Origin: Streptomyces sp. V4I2
Lineage (GTDB): Bacteria > Actinomycetota > Actinomycetes > Streptomycetales > Streptomycetaceae
Assembly (NCBI RefSeq): GCF_030817655.1
Contig: NZ_JAUSZM010000003.1
Coordinates: 3,782,001-3,846,000 of the forward strand
Length of the DNA: 64,000 nucleotides
Reading direction: 5' to 3'
Position 1 is the first letter of the stretch, and the number at the start of each line of letters is the position of its first letter. Shown in pieces: positions 25,063 through 33,417 of this stretch. The notes under the pieces are model-generated. The model saw only the letters and a list, made by a program, of their open reading frames with translations, had not been told where the DNA came from and searched no databases. The position numbers and the translations under genes were made by a program.

Positions 25063-25758
25063 TCAGGACGGCGTCCGCGCCGACACCAGCAGCCGGGTCA
25101 CGTCGTCCGCGCAGAAGGTGAGGGCGGCGCCCACGGTGGCGAGGACCTCGCGCTCGGCCGGGGTGTACGGGCCGTCGGCGAGGGCGATCCGGGCGCCCTG
25201 CAGCAGGATCGACTCGCGGCCGGCCGGGGCGAGGTGCGGGGCCAGCGGGTCCAGCGCCTCGTGCAGCTCTATGGCCAGACCGGCTCCGCAGGGGCGGCCG
25301 TAGACCCGCCCGGTGTCCAGGGCCAGCGCCTCGACCAGGGCGCCCAGCTGTTCCTCCGTGCAGTCGTCGAAGCCGGCGGCGCGCACGATGGCCGCGGCGG
25401 TCTCCAGGGACGTACGGGAACAGCTGCCGCCCGCCGACAGCACCGCGAGGGCGACCGTGTGGACGGCGTCCCTGAGCATCGCGGAGAAGCGGGTGGTCGT
25501 CGGGTGGTCGAGGACGTCGGTGCCGAAGTGGCGGCGGCAGGCCGCGCACTCCACGACGGGACCGGTCTCGCCGCGCGGCAGCACGGGCACACCGAGGAGG
25601 ATGAAGCGGCGACGGCCGGTCAGCCGCTGGAAGTTGCGGTCGCCCCCGCAGCCGGGGCAGAAGAACTCCCCGTCCCCGGCGGGTGTCCACGCGGTACGGG
25701 TGCCCAGGAGGCGCCCAGGCCTGGCGGCATGGCCGTTTCGTCCCCGTCCTGGCAGCAC
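25063..25758 (-). CDS. TerB-like protein with N-terminal zinc ribbon
   Basis: 231 aa. GTG at 25758 follows GGAGGTGCGAC. The N-terminal half has two CxxC pairs, FFCPGCGGDRNF and VECAACRRHFG, a zinc ribbon. The C-terminal half (EQLGALVEALALDTGRVYG onward, ending ADGPYTPAEREVLATVGAAL) resembles the helical TerB domain of tellurite-resistance proteins. The exact function is unknown; TerB domains are linked to metal or membrane stress. Confidence 0.75.
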   Translation of the reverse strand: MLPGRGRNGHAARPGRLLGTRTAWTPAGDGEFFCPGCGGDRNFQRLTGRRRFILLGVPVLPRGETGPVVECAACRRHFGTDVLDHPTTTRFSAMLRDAVHTVALAVLSAGGSCSRTSLETAAAIVRAAGFDDCTEEQLGALVEALALDTGRVYGRPCGAGLAIELHEALDPLAPHLAPAGRESILLQGARIALADGPYTPAEREVLATVGAALTFCADDVTRLLVSARTPS

Positions 25759-25778
25759 GTCGCACCTCCGTAACGCCC

Positions 25779-25811
25779 CCACAGCCTTAAGGGCGCGGGA
25801 GGTGCCCCCCT
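25779..25811. repeat. Dispersed palindromic repeat, copy 1
   Basis: About 33 bp matching 51390-51422 with a handful of mismatches. The shared core includes GCCTTAA, CGGGAGGTGCCCC and the hairpin-forming pair GGCRC...GTGCC. This copy is intergenic, upstream of the TerB-like gene. Confidence 0.65.
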
Positions 25812-25912
25812 CGGCAACATCGCCGCGCTTGCGTGATGTTAGCCACATTGAGGAGGCCGAGTCACCACCCCGGACGAGACCTTTCCGTGACCTGCACAGG
25901 TCAATGGCCGGA

Positions 25913-25961
25913 AAACGACGGACCCCGCCCGCCGATGTACGGCGGGCGGGGCAGCGTTTTC
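25913..25961. terminator. Long hairpin terminator downstream of leuA
   Basis: 12-bp perfect stem CCCCGCCCGCCG (25923-25934) / CGGCGGGCGGGG (25940-25951) with a 5-nt loop, extended on both sides by AAAACG / CGTTTT. On the minus strand a T-run follows, so it ends the leuA transcript. It lies 119 nt past the leuA stop. The rest of 25759-26069 holds no gene that can be supported. Confidence 0.8.
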
Positions 25962-26069
25962 AGGGGCGCGGGGCTTGCATTGAACATGCTGCTCCGCCGC
26001 GCGGGCGCGACCAACCACAACGGCGCCGCAGAAAACCGACAACCCATCGCGGCACTACCTGTCGCGGCC

Positions 26070-27800
26070 TTACCCAGCGGAGCGACCCGCGCGGTTGACG
26101 GCCGAGACGACCGCCTTCAGCGAGGCGCGGGTCGTGTTCGCATCGATGCCGATACCCCACAGGACCTTGTCGTCGATCGCGCACTCGATGTAGGAGGCGG
26201 CCTGCGCGGACGCGCCCTCGCTCATCGTGTGCTCCGAGTAGTCGAGCAGCCGGGCGTCGATGCCGATGCCCTGCAGCGCGTGGAAGAACGCGGAGATCGG
26301 ACCGTTGCCGGTGCCCACCAGGGTGGTCTCGACACCGTCCACCTCGGCCTCGACGGTCAGCGTGTCGACGCCGTCCGTGTCCGTCGTCGACTGGCCGTTC
26401 TTGACCTGAATACGGCCCCACGGGTTCTCGGGGTTCGGCAGGTACTCGTCCTGGAAGGTCGACCAGATGGCGGAGCCGGTGACCTCGCCGCCCTCGGCGT
26501 CCGTCTTCGCCTGGATGATCTTCGAGAACTCGATCTGCATCCGGCGTGGCAGGTCCAGCTTGTGGTCGTTCTTCAGGACGTACGCGATTCCGCCCTTGCC
26601 GGACTGCGAGTTGACCCGGATGACCGCCTCGTAGGAGCGGCCGACGTCCTTCGGGTCGATCGGCAGGTACGGCACGGCCCACTCGATGTCGTCGACGGTG
26701 ACGCCCTTGGCGGCCGCGTCGGCCTCCATGGCGTCGAAGCCCTTCTTGATGGCGTCCTGGTGGGAGCCGGAGAAGGACGTGTAGACCAGGTCGCCCACGT
26801 ACGGGTGGCGCGGGTGGACCTCCATCTGGTTGCAGTACTCCCACGTGCGACGGATCTCGTCGATGTCGGAGAAGTCGATCTGCGGGTCGACGCCCTGGGA
26901 GAACAGGTTCATGCCCAGGGTGACCAGGTCGACGTTGCCGGTGCGCTCGCCCTGCCCGAACAGACAGCCCTCGACGCGGTCGGCGCCGGCCATCAGCGCC
27001 AGTTCGGCGGCGGCGACGGCGGTTCCGCGGTCGTTGTGCGGGTGGACGGAGATGACGACGTGCTCGCGGCGGGAGATGTTGCGGCTCATCCACTCGAAGC
27101 GGTCCGCGTGCGTCGACGGGGTCGAACGCTCCACCGTGGCGGGCAGGTTGAGGATGATCTCGCGGCCCGGACCGGGCTGGTAGACGTCCATCACCGCCTC
27201 GCAGACCTCCAGCGCGAAGTCCAGCTCGGTGTCGGTGAAGATCTCCGGGCTGTACTGGTAGCCGAACTCCGTCTCCGGGCCCAGCAGTTTCTCGGCGTAC
27301 TCCATCACCAGGCGGGTGCCGTCGACGGCGATCTGCTTGATGTCGTCCTTGGAGCCGCGGAAGACCACCCGGCGGAAGACCGGCGCGGTGGCGTTGTACA
27401 GGTGCACGGTGGCGCGCTTGGCGCCCTTCAGCGACTCCACGGTCCGCTCGATCAGGTCCTCGCGGGCCTGGGTCAGTACGGAGATGGTGACGTCGTCGGG
27501 GATGGCGCCGGGCTCCTCGACGATGGAGCGCACGAAGTCGAAGTCGGTCTGGCCGGAGGCCGGGAAGCCGACCTCGATCTCCTTGTAGCCCATCTTGACC
27601 AGCTGGTCGAACATCCGGCGCTTGCGCTCGGGCGACATCGGGTCGATCAGGGCCTGGTTGCCGTCGCGCAGGTCCGTGGAGAGCCAGCGGGGGGCGACGG
27701 TGATCCGGTTGTCCGGCCAGGTGCGGTCCGGGATGTCGACCTGCTCGTACCGGCCGTACTTGTGGATCGGCATGGAACTGGGCTGCTGGCGGTTCGCCAT
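26070..27800 (-). CDS. leuA: 2-isopropylmalate synthase
   Basis: 576 aa, the long mycobacterial-type LeuA. It catalyses the first step of leucine synthesis (acetyl-CoA + 2-ketoisovalerate). The catalytic TIM barrel has LSTDLRDGNQALIDPM (DxR region), VISVHPHNDRGTAVAAAELA (metal His pair) and GADRVEGCLFGQGERTGNVD. The C-terminal regulatory domain (from ~residue 440; DGVDTLTVEAEVDGVET) binds leucine for feedback. A leader peptide and hairpins lie directly upstream, indicating attenuation. Confidence 0.96.
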   Translation of the reverse strand: MANRQQPSSMPIHKYGRYEQVDIPDRTWPDNRITVAPRWLSTDLRDGNQALIDPMSPERKRRMFDQLVKMGYKEIEVGFPASGQTDFDFVRSIVEEPGAIPDDVTISVLTQAREDLIERTVESLKGAKRATVHLYNATAPVFRRVVFRGSKDDIKQIAVDGTRLVMEYAEKLLGPETEFGYQYSPEIFTDTELDFALEVCEAVMDVYQPGPGREIILNLPATVERSTPSTHADRFEWMSRNISRREHVVISVHPHNDRGTAVAAAELALMAGADRVEGCLFGQGERTGNVDLVTLGMNLFSQGVDPQIDFSDIDEIRRTWEYCNQMEVHPRHPYVGDLVYTSFSGSHQDAIKKGFDAMEADAAAKGVTVDDIEWAVPYLPIDPKDVGRSYEAVIRVNSQSGKGGIAYVLKNDHKLDLPRRMQIEFSKIIQAKTDAEGGEVTGSAIWSTFQDEYLPNPENPWGRIQVKNGQSTTDTDGVDTLTVEAEVDGVETTLVGTGNGPISAFFHALQGIGIDARLLDYSEHTMSEGASAQAASYIECAIDDKVLWGIGIDANTTRASLKAVVSAVNRAGRSAG

Positions 27801-27836
27801 GATGCGGGGGCTCCTCGAAGGCGGGTCCTGAAGGAC

Positions 27837-27880
27837 GGCCGACGGCGCAACGCCAAAACTCCGCGGGGAGGGGGTCGGCC
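27837..27880 (-). promoter_or_regulatory. Candidate attenuator hairpins between leuL and leuA
   Basis: An outer stem pairs 27874-27880 with 27837-27843 (GGCCGAC/GTCGGCC). Inside it, in minus-strand order, are a short hairpin CTCC-CCGC-GGAG followed directly by TTTT, and a second hairpin GGCG-TTG-CGCC. These are mutually exclusive or nested elements suited to transcription attenuation, just after the leader peptide stop. The exact folding was not computed. Confidence 0.5.
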
Positions 27881-27884
27881 TCGG

Positions 27885-27932
27885 TTACAGGCCCTCGCCG
27901 CGGCAGCTAAGGAGAAGCAGCCCGAATCGCAT
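27885..27932 (-). CDS. leuL: leuA leader peptide
   Basis: 15-residue ORF MRFGLLLLSCRGEGL, ATG at 27932, with GGAG 4 nt upstream. It contains four consecutive leucine codons (CTG CTT CTC CTT), two of them CTT, which is rarely used in such GC-rich genes. It ends about 85 nt before the leuA start, and hairpins follow. Leucine leader peptides before leuA are known in actinobacteria, so ribosome stalling at the Leu run under leucine starvation likely controls leuA readthrough. Confidence 0.8.
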   Translation of the reverse strand: MRFGLLLLSCRGEGL

Positions 27933-28123
27933 GATGCTCCGTAGCCTAGCCGAGCCACGCCTGTCGCGCGGGCCTGTATCAGTATGCGGGACCCCGGGGA
28001 TCAATGGGACAAAAAGTGCGCCATACCACTCGACCACGGAGAGTGAGGCTTCCTGTCCCCACATTTCACCAATCAAGGTTGCGAGTAGTGACAGCGTCAT
28101 AACTCAGTGCAAGGGTGCCGGGC

Positions 28124-29194
28124 ATGACGACGAACGGATGCTTCGAGCCCGTCTTCTGCACTGTCGTACCGCCGCATGTCCTCGACAAGCTGGCCCGGAA
28201 CGACGACCCCGCACTGTCCGGTCCCGCCCAGCGCACCCTGATGCGCGACAGCGAGCTGCGCGCCAGGCGCCGCGTGACCACCGAGTTCCGTCTCGCGGCC
28301 GCCCCGACGGCGAAGGCACCGTCGGACCAGCCGCTGCGCACCATCTACGACGCCGAGCACAAGACCGGCCTGCCCGGCACCAAGGTGCGCGCGGAGGGCT
28401 CGGAGCCCGGCCGGGACGCCACGGCCAACCGCGCCTACTCCGGCCTCGGCGCCACCTTCGAGCTCTTCCTCCAGGCCTACGGCCGGCACTCGATCGACGG
28501 TGACGGCCTGCCCCTGGACGCCACCGTCCACTACGACGAGAACTACGGCAACGCCTTCTGGAACGGCGAGCAGATGGTGTTCGGCGACGGCGACGGCGAG
28601 ATCTTCCTCGACTTCACCATCCCGATCGACGTCATCGGCCACGAGCTGGCCCACGGCGTCACGCAGTACACCGCGAACCTCACCTACTTCGGCCAGCCGG
28701 GCGCCCTCAACGAGTCGATGTCCGACGTCTTCGGCTCGCTCATCAAGCAGTACACGCTCGGCCAGACCGCCGCCGAGGCCGACTGGCTGATCGGCGCGGG
28801 CCTGCTCGCCCCGAGCGTCACCGGCAAGGCCCTGCGCTCCATGAAGGAACCGGGCACCGCGTACGACGACGACGTCCTCGGCAAGGACCCGCAGCCCGCG
28901 ACCATGGACGACTACGTCCGCACCGGCCGCGACAACGGCGGCGTCCACATCAACTCCGGCATCCCCAACCACGCGTTCTACCTGGCCGCCACCGCACTCG
29001 GCGGCCACGCCTGGGAGAAGGCGGGCCAGATCTGGTACGACGCACTGTCCGGCGGCGAACTGTCGGAGCGCGCGTTCTTCGGCGACTTCGCGAAGCTCAC
29101 CGTGAAGGCAGCGCGGGAGCGGTTCGGCGACGGCGGTGAGGAACTCCAGGCCGTGGAGAAGGCGTGGGAGCAGGTCGGGGTGCGCATTCTCTGA
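28124..29194 (+). CDS. M4-family zinc metalloprotease (protealysin-like)
   Basis: 356 aa. The catalytic motif is VIGHELAHGVTQYTA (HExxH), the third zinc ligand is the Glu of GALNESMSDVFGSLIKQ, and GVHINSGIPNHAFYLAA is the conserved M4 substrate-side motif. The short N-terminal segment (MTTNGCFEPVFCTVVPPHVL) is a protealysin-type propeptide without a signal peptide. The start at 28124 is chosen over a GTG at 28115. A small emfourin-like gene follows 20 nt later, forming a protease/inhibitor pair. Confidence 0.92.
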   Translation: MTTNGCFEPVFCTVVPPHVLDKLARNDDPALSGPAQRTLMRDSELRARRRVTTEFRLAAAPTAKAPSDQPLRTIYDAEHKTGLPGTKVRAEGSEPGRDATANRAYSGLGATFELFLQAYGRHSIDGDGLPLDATVHYDENYGNAFWNGEQMVFGDGDGEIFLDFTIPIDVIGHELAHGVTQYTANLTYFGQPGALNESMSDVFGSLIKQYTLGQTAAEADWLIGAGLLAPSVTGKALRSMKEPGTAYDDDVLGKDPQPATMDDYVRTGRDNGGVHINSGIPNHAFYLAATALGGHAWEKAGQIWYDALSGGELSERAFFGDFAKLTVKAARERFGDGGEELQAVEKAWEQVGVRIL

Positions 29195-29214
29195 CTCCGT
29201 ACTAGACAGGGACC

Positions 29215-29481
29215 ATGCGTATTCAGGTGAGGCGCACGGGCGGTTTCGCGGGCATCGAGCGGCACGCCGAGGTGAGCACCTCGGGCCGGACCGATGCCCA
29301 CGAATGGCACGCCCTGGCCGAGAAGGCGGTGGCCGCCGGCCGGGGTACGCCACCGGTCGGGGTGCCGGACGGCTTCAGCTACCAGATCACCGTGGACGGG
29401 AAGACCGTGTACTGCTCGGACCCCCGGCTGACGGAGGAGCAGCGGAAGCTGATCTCGAAGGTGCTCAAGGAAGGCGCGTAG
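29215..29481 (+). CDS. Emfourin-type inhibitor of the M4 protease
   Basis: 88 aa, beginning MRIQVRRTGGFAGIERHAEV and ending LTEEQRKLISKVLKEGA. It has the small beta-rich look of emfourin (protealysin inhibitor) proteins, which are encoded next to protealysin-like M4 proteases, and it starts 20 nt after such a gene. It probably binds the active site and keeps the protease silent in the cytoplasm. The identification rests on sequence resemblance plus context. Confidence 0.78.
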   Translation: MRIQVRRTGGFAGIERHAEVSTSGRTDAHEWHALAEKAVAAGRGTPPVGVPDGFSYQITVDGKTVYCSDPRLTEEQRKLISKVLKEGA

Positions 29482-29565
29482 GTCGTTTCTTTGAGGAGGG
29501 CGCGTAACTCGTTGTTCACGCCTGTCCGTTGACTTCCCTACCCGCGAGTACGGATGATCCGGCGC

Positions 29566-30879
29566 ATGGCGACGAACCCGATACCCCAGTTCCCGGCGTT
29601 CCCCGACGGCTTCCTGTGGGGCGTCTCGACCTCGGCCCATCAGATCGAGGGGGCGGTGGACGCGCGCGAGCCGTCCGTCTGGGACACCTTCTCGGCCGAG
29701 CCGGGAAAGGTGAAGGACGGCTCCACGGCAGCGGTGGCCTGCGACCACTACCACCGCTACCGCGAGGACGTGGCCCTGCTGGCCGGCCTGGGCGTGGACG
29801 CGTACCGCTTCTCGATCTCCTGGCCGCGGGTGCGTGCGGCGGGCGGCCTGGACTTCTACGACCGTCTGGTCGACGAGCTGTGCGCGGCGGACATCCGCCC
29901 GGTCCCGACCCTCTTCCACTGGGACCTGCCGGTGTCACTCGACTGGCTGGAGCGGGACACGGCCTCGCACTTCGCGGAGTACGTGTCGCTCGTGGCCGAC
30001 CGTCTCGGCGACCGCGTGCAGAAGTGGATCACGATCAACGAACCCGCCGAACACACCCTCTTCGGGCACGCGCTGGGCGCCCACGCCCCCGGCAAGCAGC
30101 TGATGTTCGACGCGCTCCCGGCCGCCCACCACCAGCTCCTGGCCCACGGTCTGGCGGTACGGGCCCTGCGCGCGTCCGGCGCGACCGACATCGGCATCGC
30201 CAACTCCCACGGCCCGACGTGGCCGGCGTCGCAGGACCCCGCGGACCTGGAGGCGGCCGCCTTCTACGACCTCCTCCTCAACCGCCTGTTCGCGGACCCG
30301 GTGCTGCTCGGCGAATACCCGGAGGGCCTGGGCGAGTTGATGCCGGGCGACGTGGCGGCCGACCTGAAGGTCATCGGAGAGCCGCTGGACTGGTACGGCG
30401 TCAACTACTACGCCCCGACCCGCGTGGGCGCCCCGCAGGGCGAGGACATCGAGTTCGGCGGCCTGACGATCCCGGCGGAACTCCCCTTCTCCGTCCGCGA
30501 GATCGAGAACGTCCCCGTGACCGACTTCGGCTGGCCGGTGGTCCCCGAGGCCCTGACCGAACTCCTCACCGGCTTCCGGGACCGCTACGGCGACCGACTC
30601 CCCCCGATCGTCATCACCGAGAACGGCTGCTCGTACGACGGCATCGACGACCAGCCCCGTATCACCTACCTGGACGGCCACATCCGCGCGCTGCACAACG
30701 CCGTCGATGCGGGCGTGGACGTCCGCGGCTACTTCGTCTGGTCCCTGCTCGACAACTTCGAGTGGGCGGAAGGCTACGCACGGCGTTTCGGCCTGGTCCA
30801 CGTGGATTACGAGACGCTGACCAGAACCCCGAAGGCGTCGTACACCTGGTTCGCAAACCTGCTCCGCTCCCTACGCTGA
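29566..30879 (+). CDS. GH1 beta-glucosidase
   Basis: 437 aa glycoside hydrolase family 1. N-terminal FPDGFLWGVSTSAHQIEGA is the family signature. The acid/base Glu is in WITINEPAEHTLFGH and the nucleophile Glu in IVITENGCSYDG; the glycone site includes FHWDLP and FEWAEGYARRFG. The segment SWPRVRAAGGLDFY looks about nine residues shorter than usual between strand and helix. No signal peptide, so it likely cleaves imported cellobiose-like sugars. The ATG at 29566 is preferred over 29554; no clear ribosome binding site is seen. Confidence 0.93.
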   Translation: MATNPIPQFPAFPDGFLWGVSTSAHQIEGAVDAREPSVWDTFSAEPGKVKDGSTAAVACDHYHRYREDVALLAGLGVDAYRFSISWPRVRAAGGLDFYDRLVDELCAADIRPVPTLFHWDLPVSLDWLERDTASHFAEYVSLVADRLGDRVQKWITINEPAEHTLFGHALGAHAPGKQLMFDALPAAHHQLLAHGLAVRALRASGATDIGIANSHGPTWPASQDPADLEAAAFYDLLLNRLFADPVLLGEYPEGLGELMPGDVAADLKVIGEPLDWYGVNYYAPTRVGAPQGEDIEFGGLTIPAELPFSVREIENVPVTDFGWPVVPEALTELLTGFRDRYGDRLPPIVITENGCSYDGIDDQPRITYLDGHIRALHNAVDAGVDVRGYFVWSLLDNFEWAEGYARRFGLVHVDYETLTRTPKASYTWFANLLRSLR

Positions 30880-30912
30880 GCCCCCTGGGGGCGCGCTAAG
30901 AGGGGCGGCTCA
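30877..30912. terminator. Bidirectional hairpin formed by two convergent stop codons
   Basis: TGAGCC (30877-30882) pairs with GGCTCA (30907-30912), with further G/C pairing inside. The outer bases are the stop codons of the beta-glucosidase and of era, so the whole 30-nt intergenic space is the terminator. Confidence 0.6.
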
Positions 30913-31869
30913 GAAGCCGAGCTTGCGTAGTTGCCGGGGGTCCCGTTGCCAGTCCTTGGCGACCTTCACATGGAGGTCGAGGAACACCGGCGTACCCAGC
31001 AGCGCCTCGATCTGCTTGCGCGACTTGATGCCGACCTCCTTCAACCGCTTGCCCTTGGGACCGATGATGATCCCCTTCTGACTGGGCCGCTCGATGTACA
31101 CGAACGCGTGGATGTCGAGGAGGGGCCTGTCGGCGGGACGGTCCTCGCGCGGGAGCATCTCCTCCACCACGACAGCGATGGAGTGGGGAAGCTCGTCCCG
31201 CACACCCTCCAACGCGGCTTCACGGATCAACTCCGCGATCATGACCTGCTCGGGCTCGTCGGTGAGGTCGCCTTCGGGGTAGAGGGCCGGGCCCTCCGGC
31301 AGAAGCGGGACGATCAGATCGGCCAGCAGACCCACCTGCGTGTCCGCGACCGCCGACACCGGCACGATCTCCGCCCACTCGAACCCCAGCTCCCGCCCGA
31401 GCTGGTCGATCGCGATGAGCTGCTCGGCCAGCGTCTTGCCGTCGACGAGGTCGGTCTTCGTGACGATCGCGATCTTCGGCGTCTTCTTGATGGCCGCCAG
31501 TTCCTTCGCGATGAAGCGGTCACCGGGACCGAGCTTCTCGTTCGCCGGCAGACAGAAGCCGATCACGTCGACCTCGGCCCAGGTCGTACGGACGATGTCG
31601 TTCAGCCGCTCGCCCAGCAGCGTGCGCGGCTTGTGCAGCCCGGGGGTGTCCACCAGGATCAGCTGGGCGTCGGGCCGGTGCACGATCCCCCGTACCGTGT
31701 GCCGCGTCGTCTGCGGCTGGTTGGCGGTGATCGCCACCTTCTGCCCGACCAGAGCGTTCGTGAGGGTGGACTTGCCCGCGTTGGGGCGGCCCACGAAACA
31801 GGCGAAGCCCGCGCGGTGGGCGGTCTCCGACGATTCCGACGGCTCGGATGACTGGCTGCGAACGCTCAT
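30910..31869 (-). CDS. era: GTPase Era
   Basis: 319 aa. G1 is GRPNAGKSTL, G2 includes the Thr region PQTTRHTV, G3 DTPGLHKP, G4 TKTDL, and the C-terminal KH domain has KGIIIGPKGKRLKEVGI. Era assists 16S rRNA maturation and 30S assembly. The start at 31869 (MSVRSQSS) follows GGGAGA at suitable spacing. In Streptomyces era usually sits beside the cdd-corC-ybeY-phoH genes; here those begin about 17.5 kb away, with the polyketide island in between. Confidence 0.95.
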   Translation of the reverse strand: MSVRSQSSEPSESSETAHRAGFACFVGRPNAGKSTLTNALVGQKVAITANQPQTTRHTVRGIVHRPDAQLILVDTPGLHKPRTLLGERLNDIVRTTWAEVDVIGFCLPANEKLGPGDRFIAKELAAIKKTPKIAIVTKTDLVDGKTLAEQLIAIDQLGRELGFEWAEIVPVSAVADTQVGLLADLIVPLLPEGPALYPEGDLTDEPEQVMIAELIREAALEGVRDELPHSIAVVVEEMLPREDRPADRPLLDIHAFVYIERPSQKGIIIGPKGKRLKEVGIKSRKQIEALLGTPVFLDLHVKVAKDWQRDPRQLRKLGF

Positions 31870-32091
31870 GCGGCCCATTCTCCCTGATCCACAGCGCCCC
31901 GCCGCACAAGCGTCCGCCCGCACTCGTCACCGCCGGACTCCTCACCGCCGGCCGCGCGCGAGCGAGGAGCGGGAGCAGACCGGTGCGGACCTTACGGTCC
32001 ATGCCGAGACCGCATACGATCACGGCGTCCCGGGCCACGCCGCCCCGGTCACCGCCTCCGTCCCCTCCCCTCGGAAGGTCAAGTCCCAGGC

Positions 32092-32430
32092 ATGAAGCTC
32101 ATCACCGCGATCGTCAAGCCGTACCGCCTCGACGAGGTCAAGACCGCCCTCCTGGAGCTCGGCGTGCACGGTCTGACCGTGACCGAGGCCAGTGGCTACG
32201 GCCGTCAGCGCGGCCACACCGAGGTGTACCGCGGCGCCGAGTACCAGATCGACCTGGTCCCCAAGGTGCGCATCGAGGTCGTCGTCGAGGACGCGGACTC
32301 GGACGCCGTGATCGACGCGATCGTCAAGGCGGCGCAGACGGGGAAGATCGGCGACGGGAAGGTGTGGGCGCTCCCGGTGGAGACGGTCGTACGGGTACGG
32401 ACGGGCGAGCGCGGCCCCGACGCGCTGTAG
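32092..32430 (+). CDS. PII nitrogen-regulatory protein (GlnB/GlnK type)
   Basis: 112 aa, standard PII length. The T-loop RGAEYQIDLVPK carries Tyr51, the adenylylation/uridylylation site; GKIGDGKVWALPVE and RVRTGERGPDAL are the B- and C-loop signatures. It senses ATP/ADP and 2-oxoglutarate. In Streptomyces glnK is normally in the amtB-glnK-glnD operon; this copy stands alone beside era, so it is an extra paralogue or relocated. Confidence 0.93.
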   Translation: MKLITAIVKPYRLDEVKTALLELGVHGLTVTEASGYGRQRGHTEVYRGAEYQIDLVPKVRIEVVVEDADSDAVIDAIVKAAQTGKIGDGKVWALPVETVVRVRTGERGPDAL

Positions 32431-32455
32431 GCAGGGGGCCGCGTTCGCGCGCGGC

Positions 32456-32938
32456 TCAGTCGAACACGAACGGACCCGGCGACTGCGGGCCGGCCGCCGT
32501 GCAGGTGATGGTGATCCCGAGGACCGTCATCTGGAGGGACCCGCCGAAGGCCTCCAAGGTGTCGCCGGAGGCCACGGTGCCGTCGAGCGGGCCGACCGTG
32601 ACGGGGTCGCCGGCCGCCATGGCCGGGTTCTTCGTGCCGGTGAAGGCGGTGGTGCCGCCCGCGGTGTTCACCAGGGTGAGGGTGGAGCTGATCGAGTCCT
32701 GCCCGAGGGCGATCGGCGCGGTGATCGCCGAGGACGTGACGGTGATGGTGGCGGCGGTGCCGTCCTGCGTCGCCGTCAGGGTGGCCTCGCCGCCGCCGAA
32801 GGTGCCGCAGTCGGCGGTGATGGTGGCGGTGTCCGGGGTGACGGCCACCGCCGTGGGTGCGAGGGCGAGGCCGGTGAGCGCGAGGGCTCCGACCAGGACT
32901 GCCGCACCTGTTCCTGTGCGCTTGCGCTTGCCTCTCAT
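32456..32938 (-). CDS. Secreted small protein, function unknown
   Basis: 160 aa. A signal peptide (GAAVLVGALALTGLALAPTAVA) ends near residue 32. The mature part is Thr/Ala/Gly-rich and beta-strand-like (ATLTATQDGTAATITVTSS), with one Cys near each end (ADCGTFGGG, ITITCTAAG) that may form a disulfide. ATG at 32938 follows GGGAG. No family was recognised. It borders the polyketide island, but membership is unclear. Confidence 0.7.
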   Translation of the reverse strand: MRGKRKRTGTGAAVLVGALALTGLALAPTAVAVTPDTATITADCGTFGGGEATLTATQDGTAATITVTSSAITAPIALGQDSISSTLTLVNTAGGTTAFTGTKNPAMAAGDPVTVGPLDGTVASGDTLEAFGGSLQMTVLGITITCTAAGPQSPGPFVFD

Positions 32939-33417
32939 GGGGGTCCGGCTCCCTTTCCGTAATCTCCACGAATCTGACGGACCATCAGAACTACTGGTTT
33001 CATTGATGCGCAGGGGACTGATGACGGCAAGAGCGATATTCGGCCGGTCACGCCCGCACTGCTACAAACAGTGCACGTTAAGCATTTTCGGCGCATCGAC
33101 AAATTGACGGCGGACCGAACAAACAGAGCGGAACAATAAAGTCCGGATTCGTGTCCCACAGGGAGAACTGCCAGGTCGTGGGGGAATTTCCGTGCCCGCG
33201 CGGCCGATCTGCGGAACAGCGGATAAACGTCCGTCGTTACGGTCGGGATGATCCTCCCAATTCTGACCGAAACGAACCAGCGAGTACGTGTAGCATCGAC
33301 TGACAGCGGCCCACTAATTCACCGGCGAAGGAAGTCGGGCCATCAACGGGGGCACCACCGCTGCACCCGCGCACTCTCTTCACGCACGCGAATGTTTGAC
33401 GCGAACGAAGGGATCGC
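32939..33417. other. 479-nt AT-richer intergenic region upstream of the LuxR regulator
   Basis: Visibly lower in GC than its surroundings. It holds the inverted repeat GCACTG-N7-CAGTGC (33056-33074) and presumably the promoters of the secreted-protein gene and the luxR gene. One short open frame (33248-33460) overlaps luxR and is not credible. No RNA gene was recognised. Confidence 0.5.

Noticed and set aside
25063..25758. Tellurite resistance operon
   Set aside because: Only a single TerB-like gene is present; no terA, terC, terD or terZ neighbours.
25839..26042. 67-codon minus-strand open frame between leuA and the TerB-like gene
   Set aside because: It covers the leuA terminator hairpin, has no ribosome binding site and no recognisable sequence.
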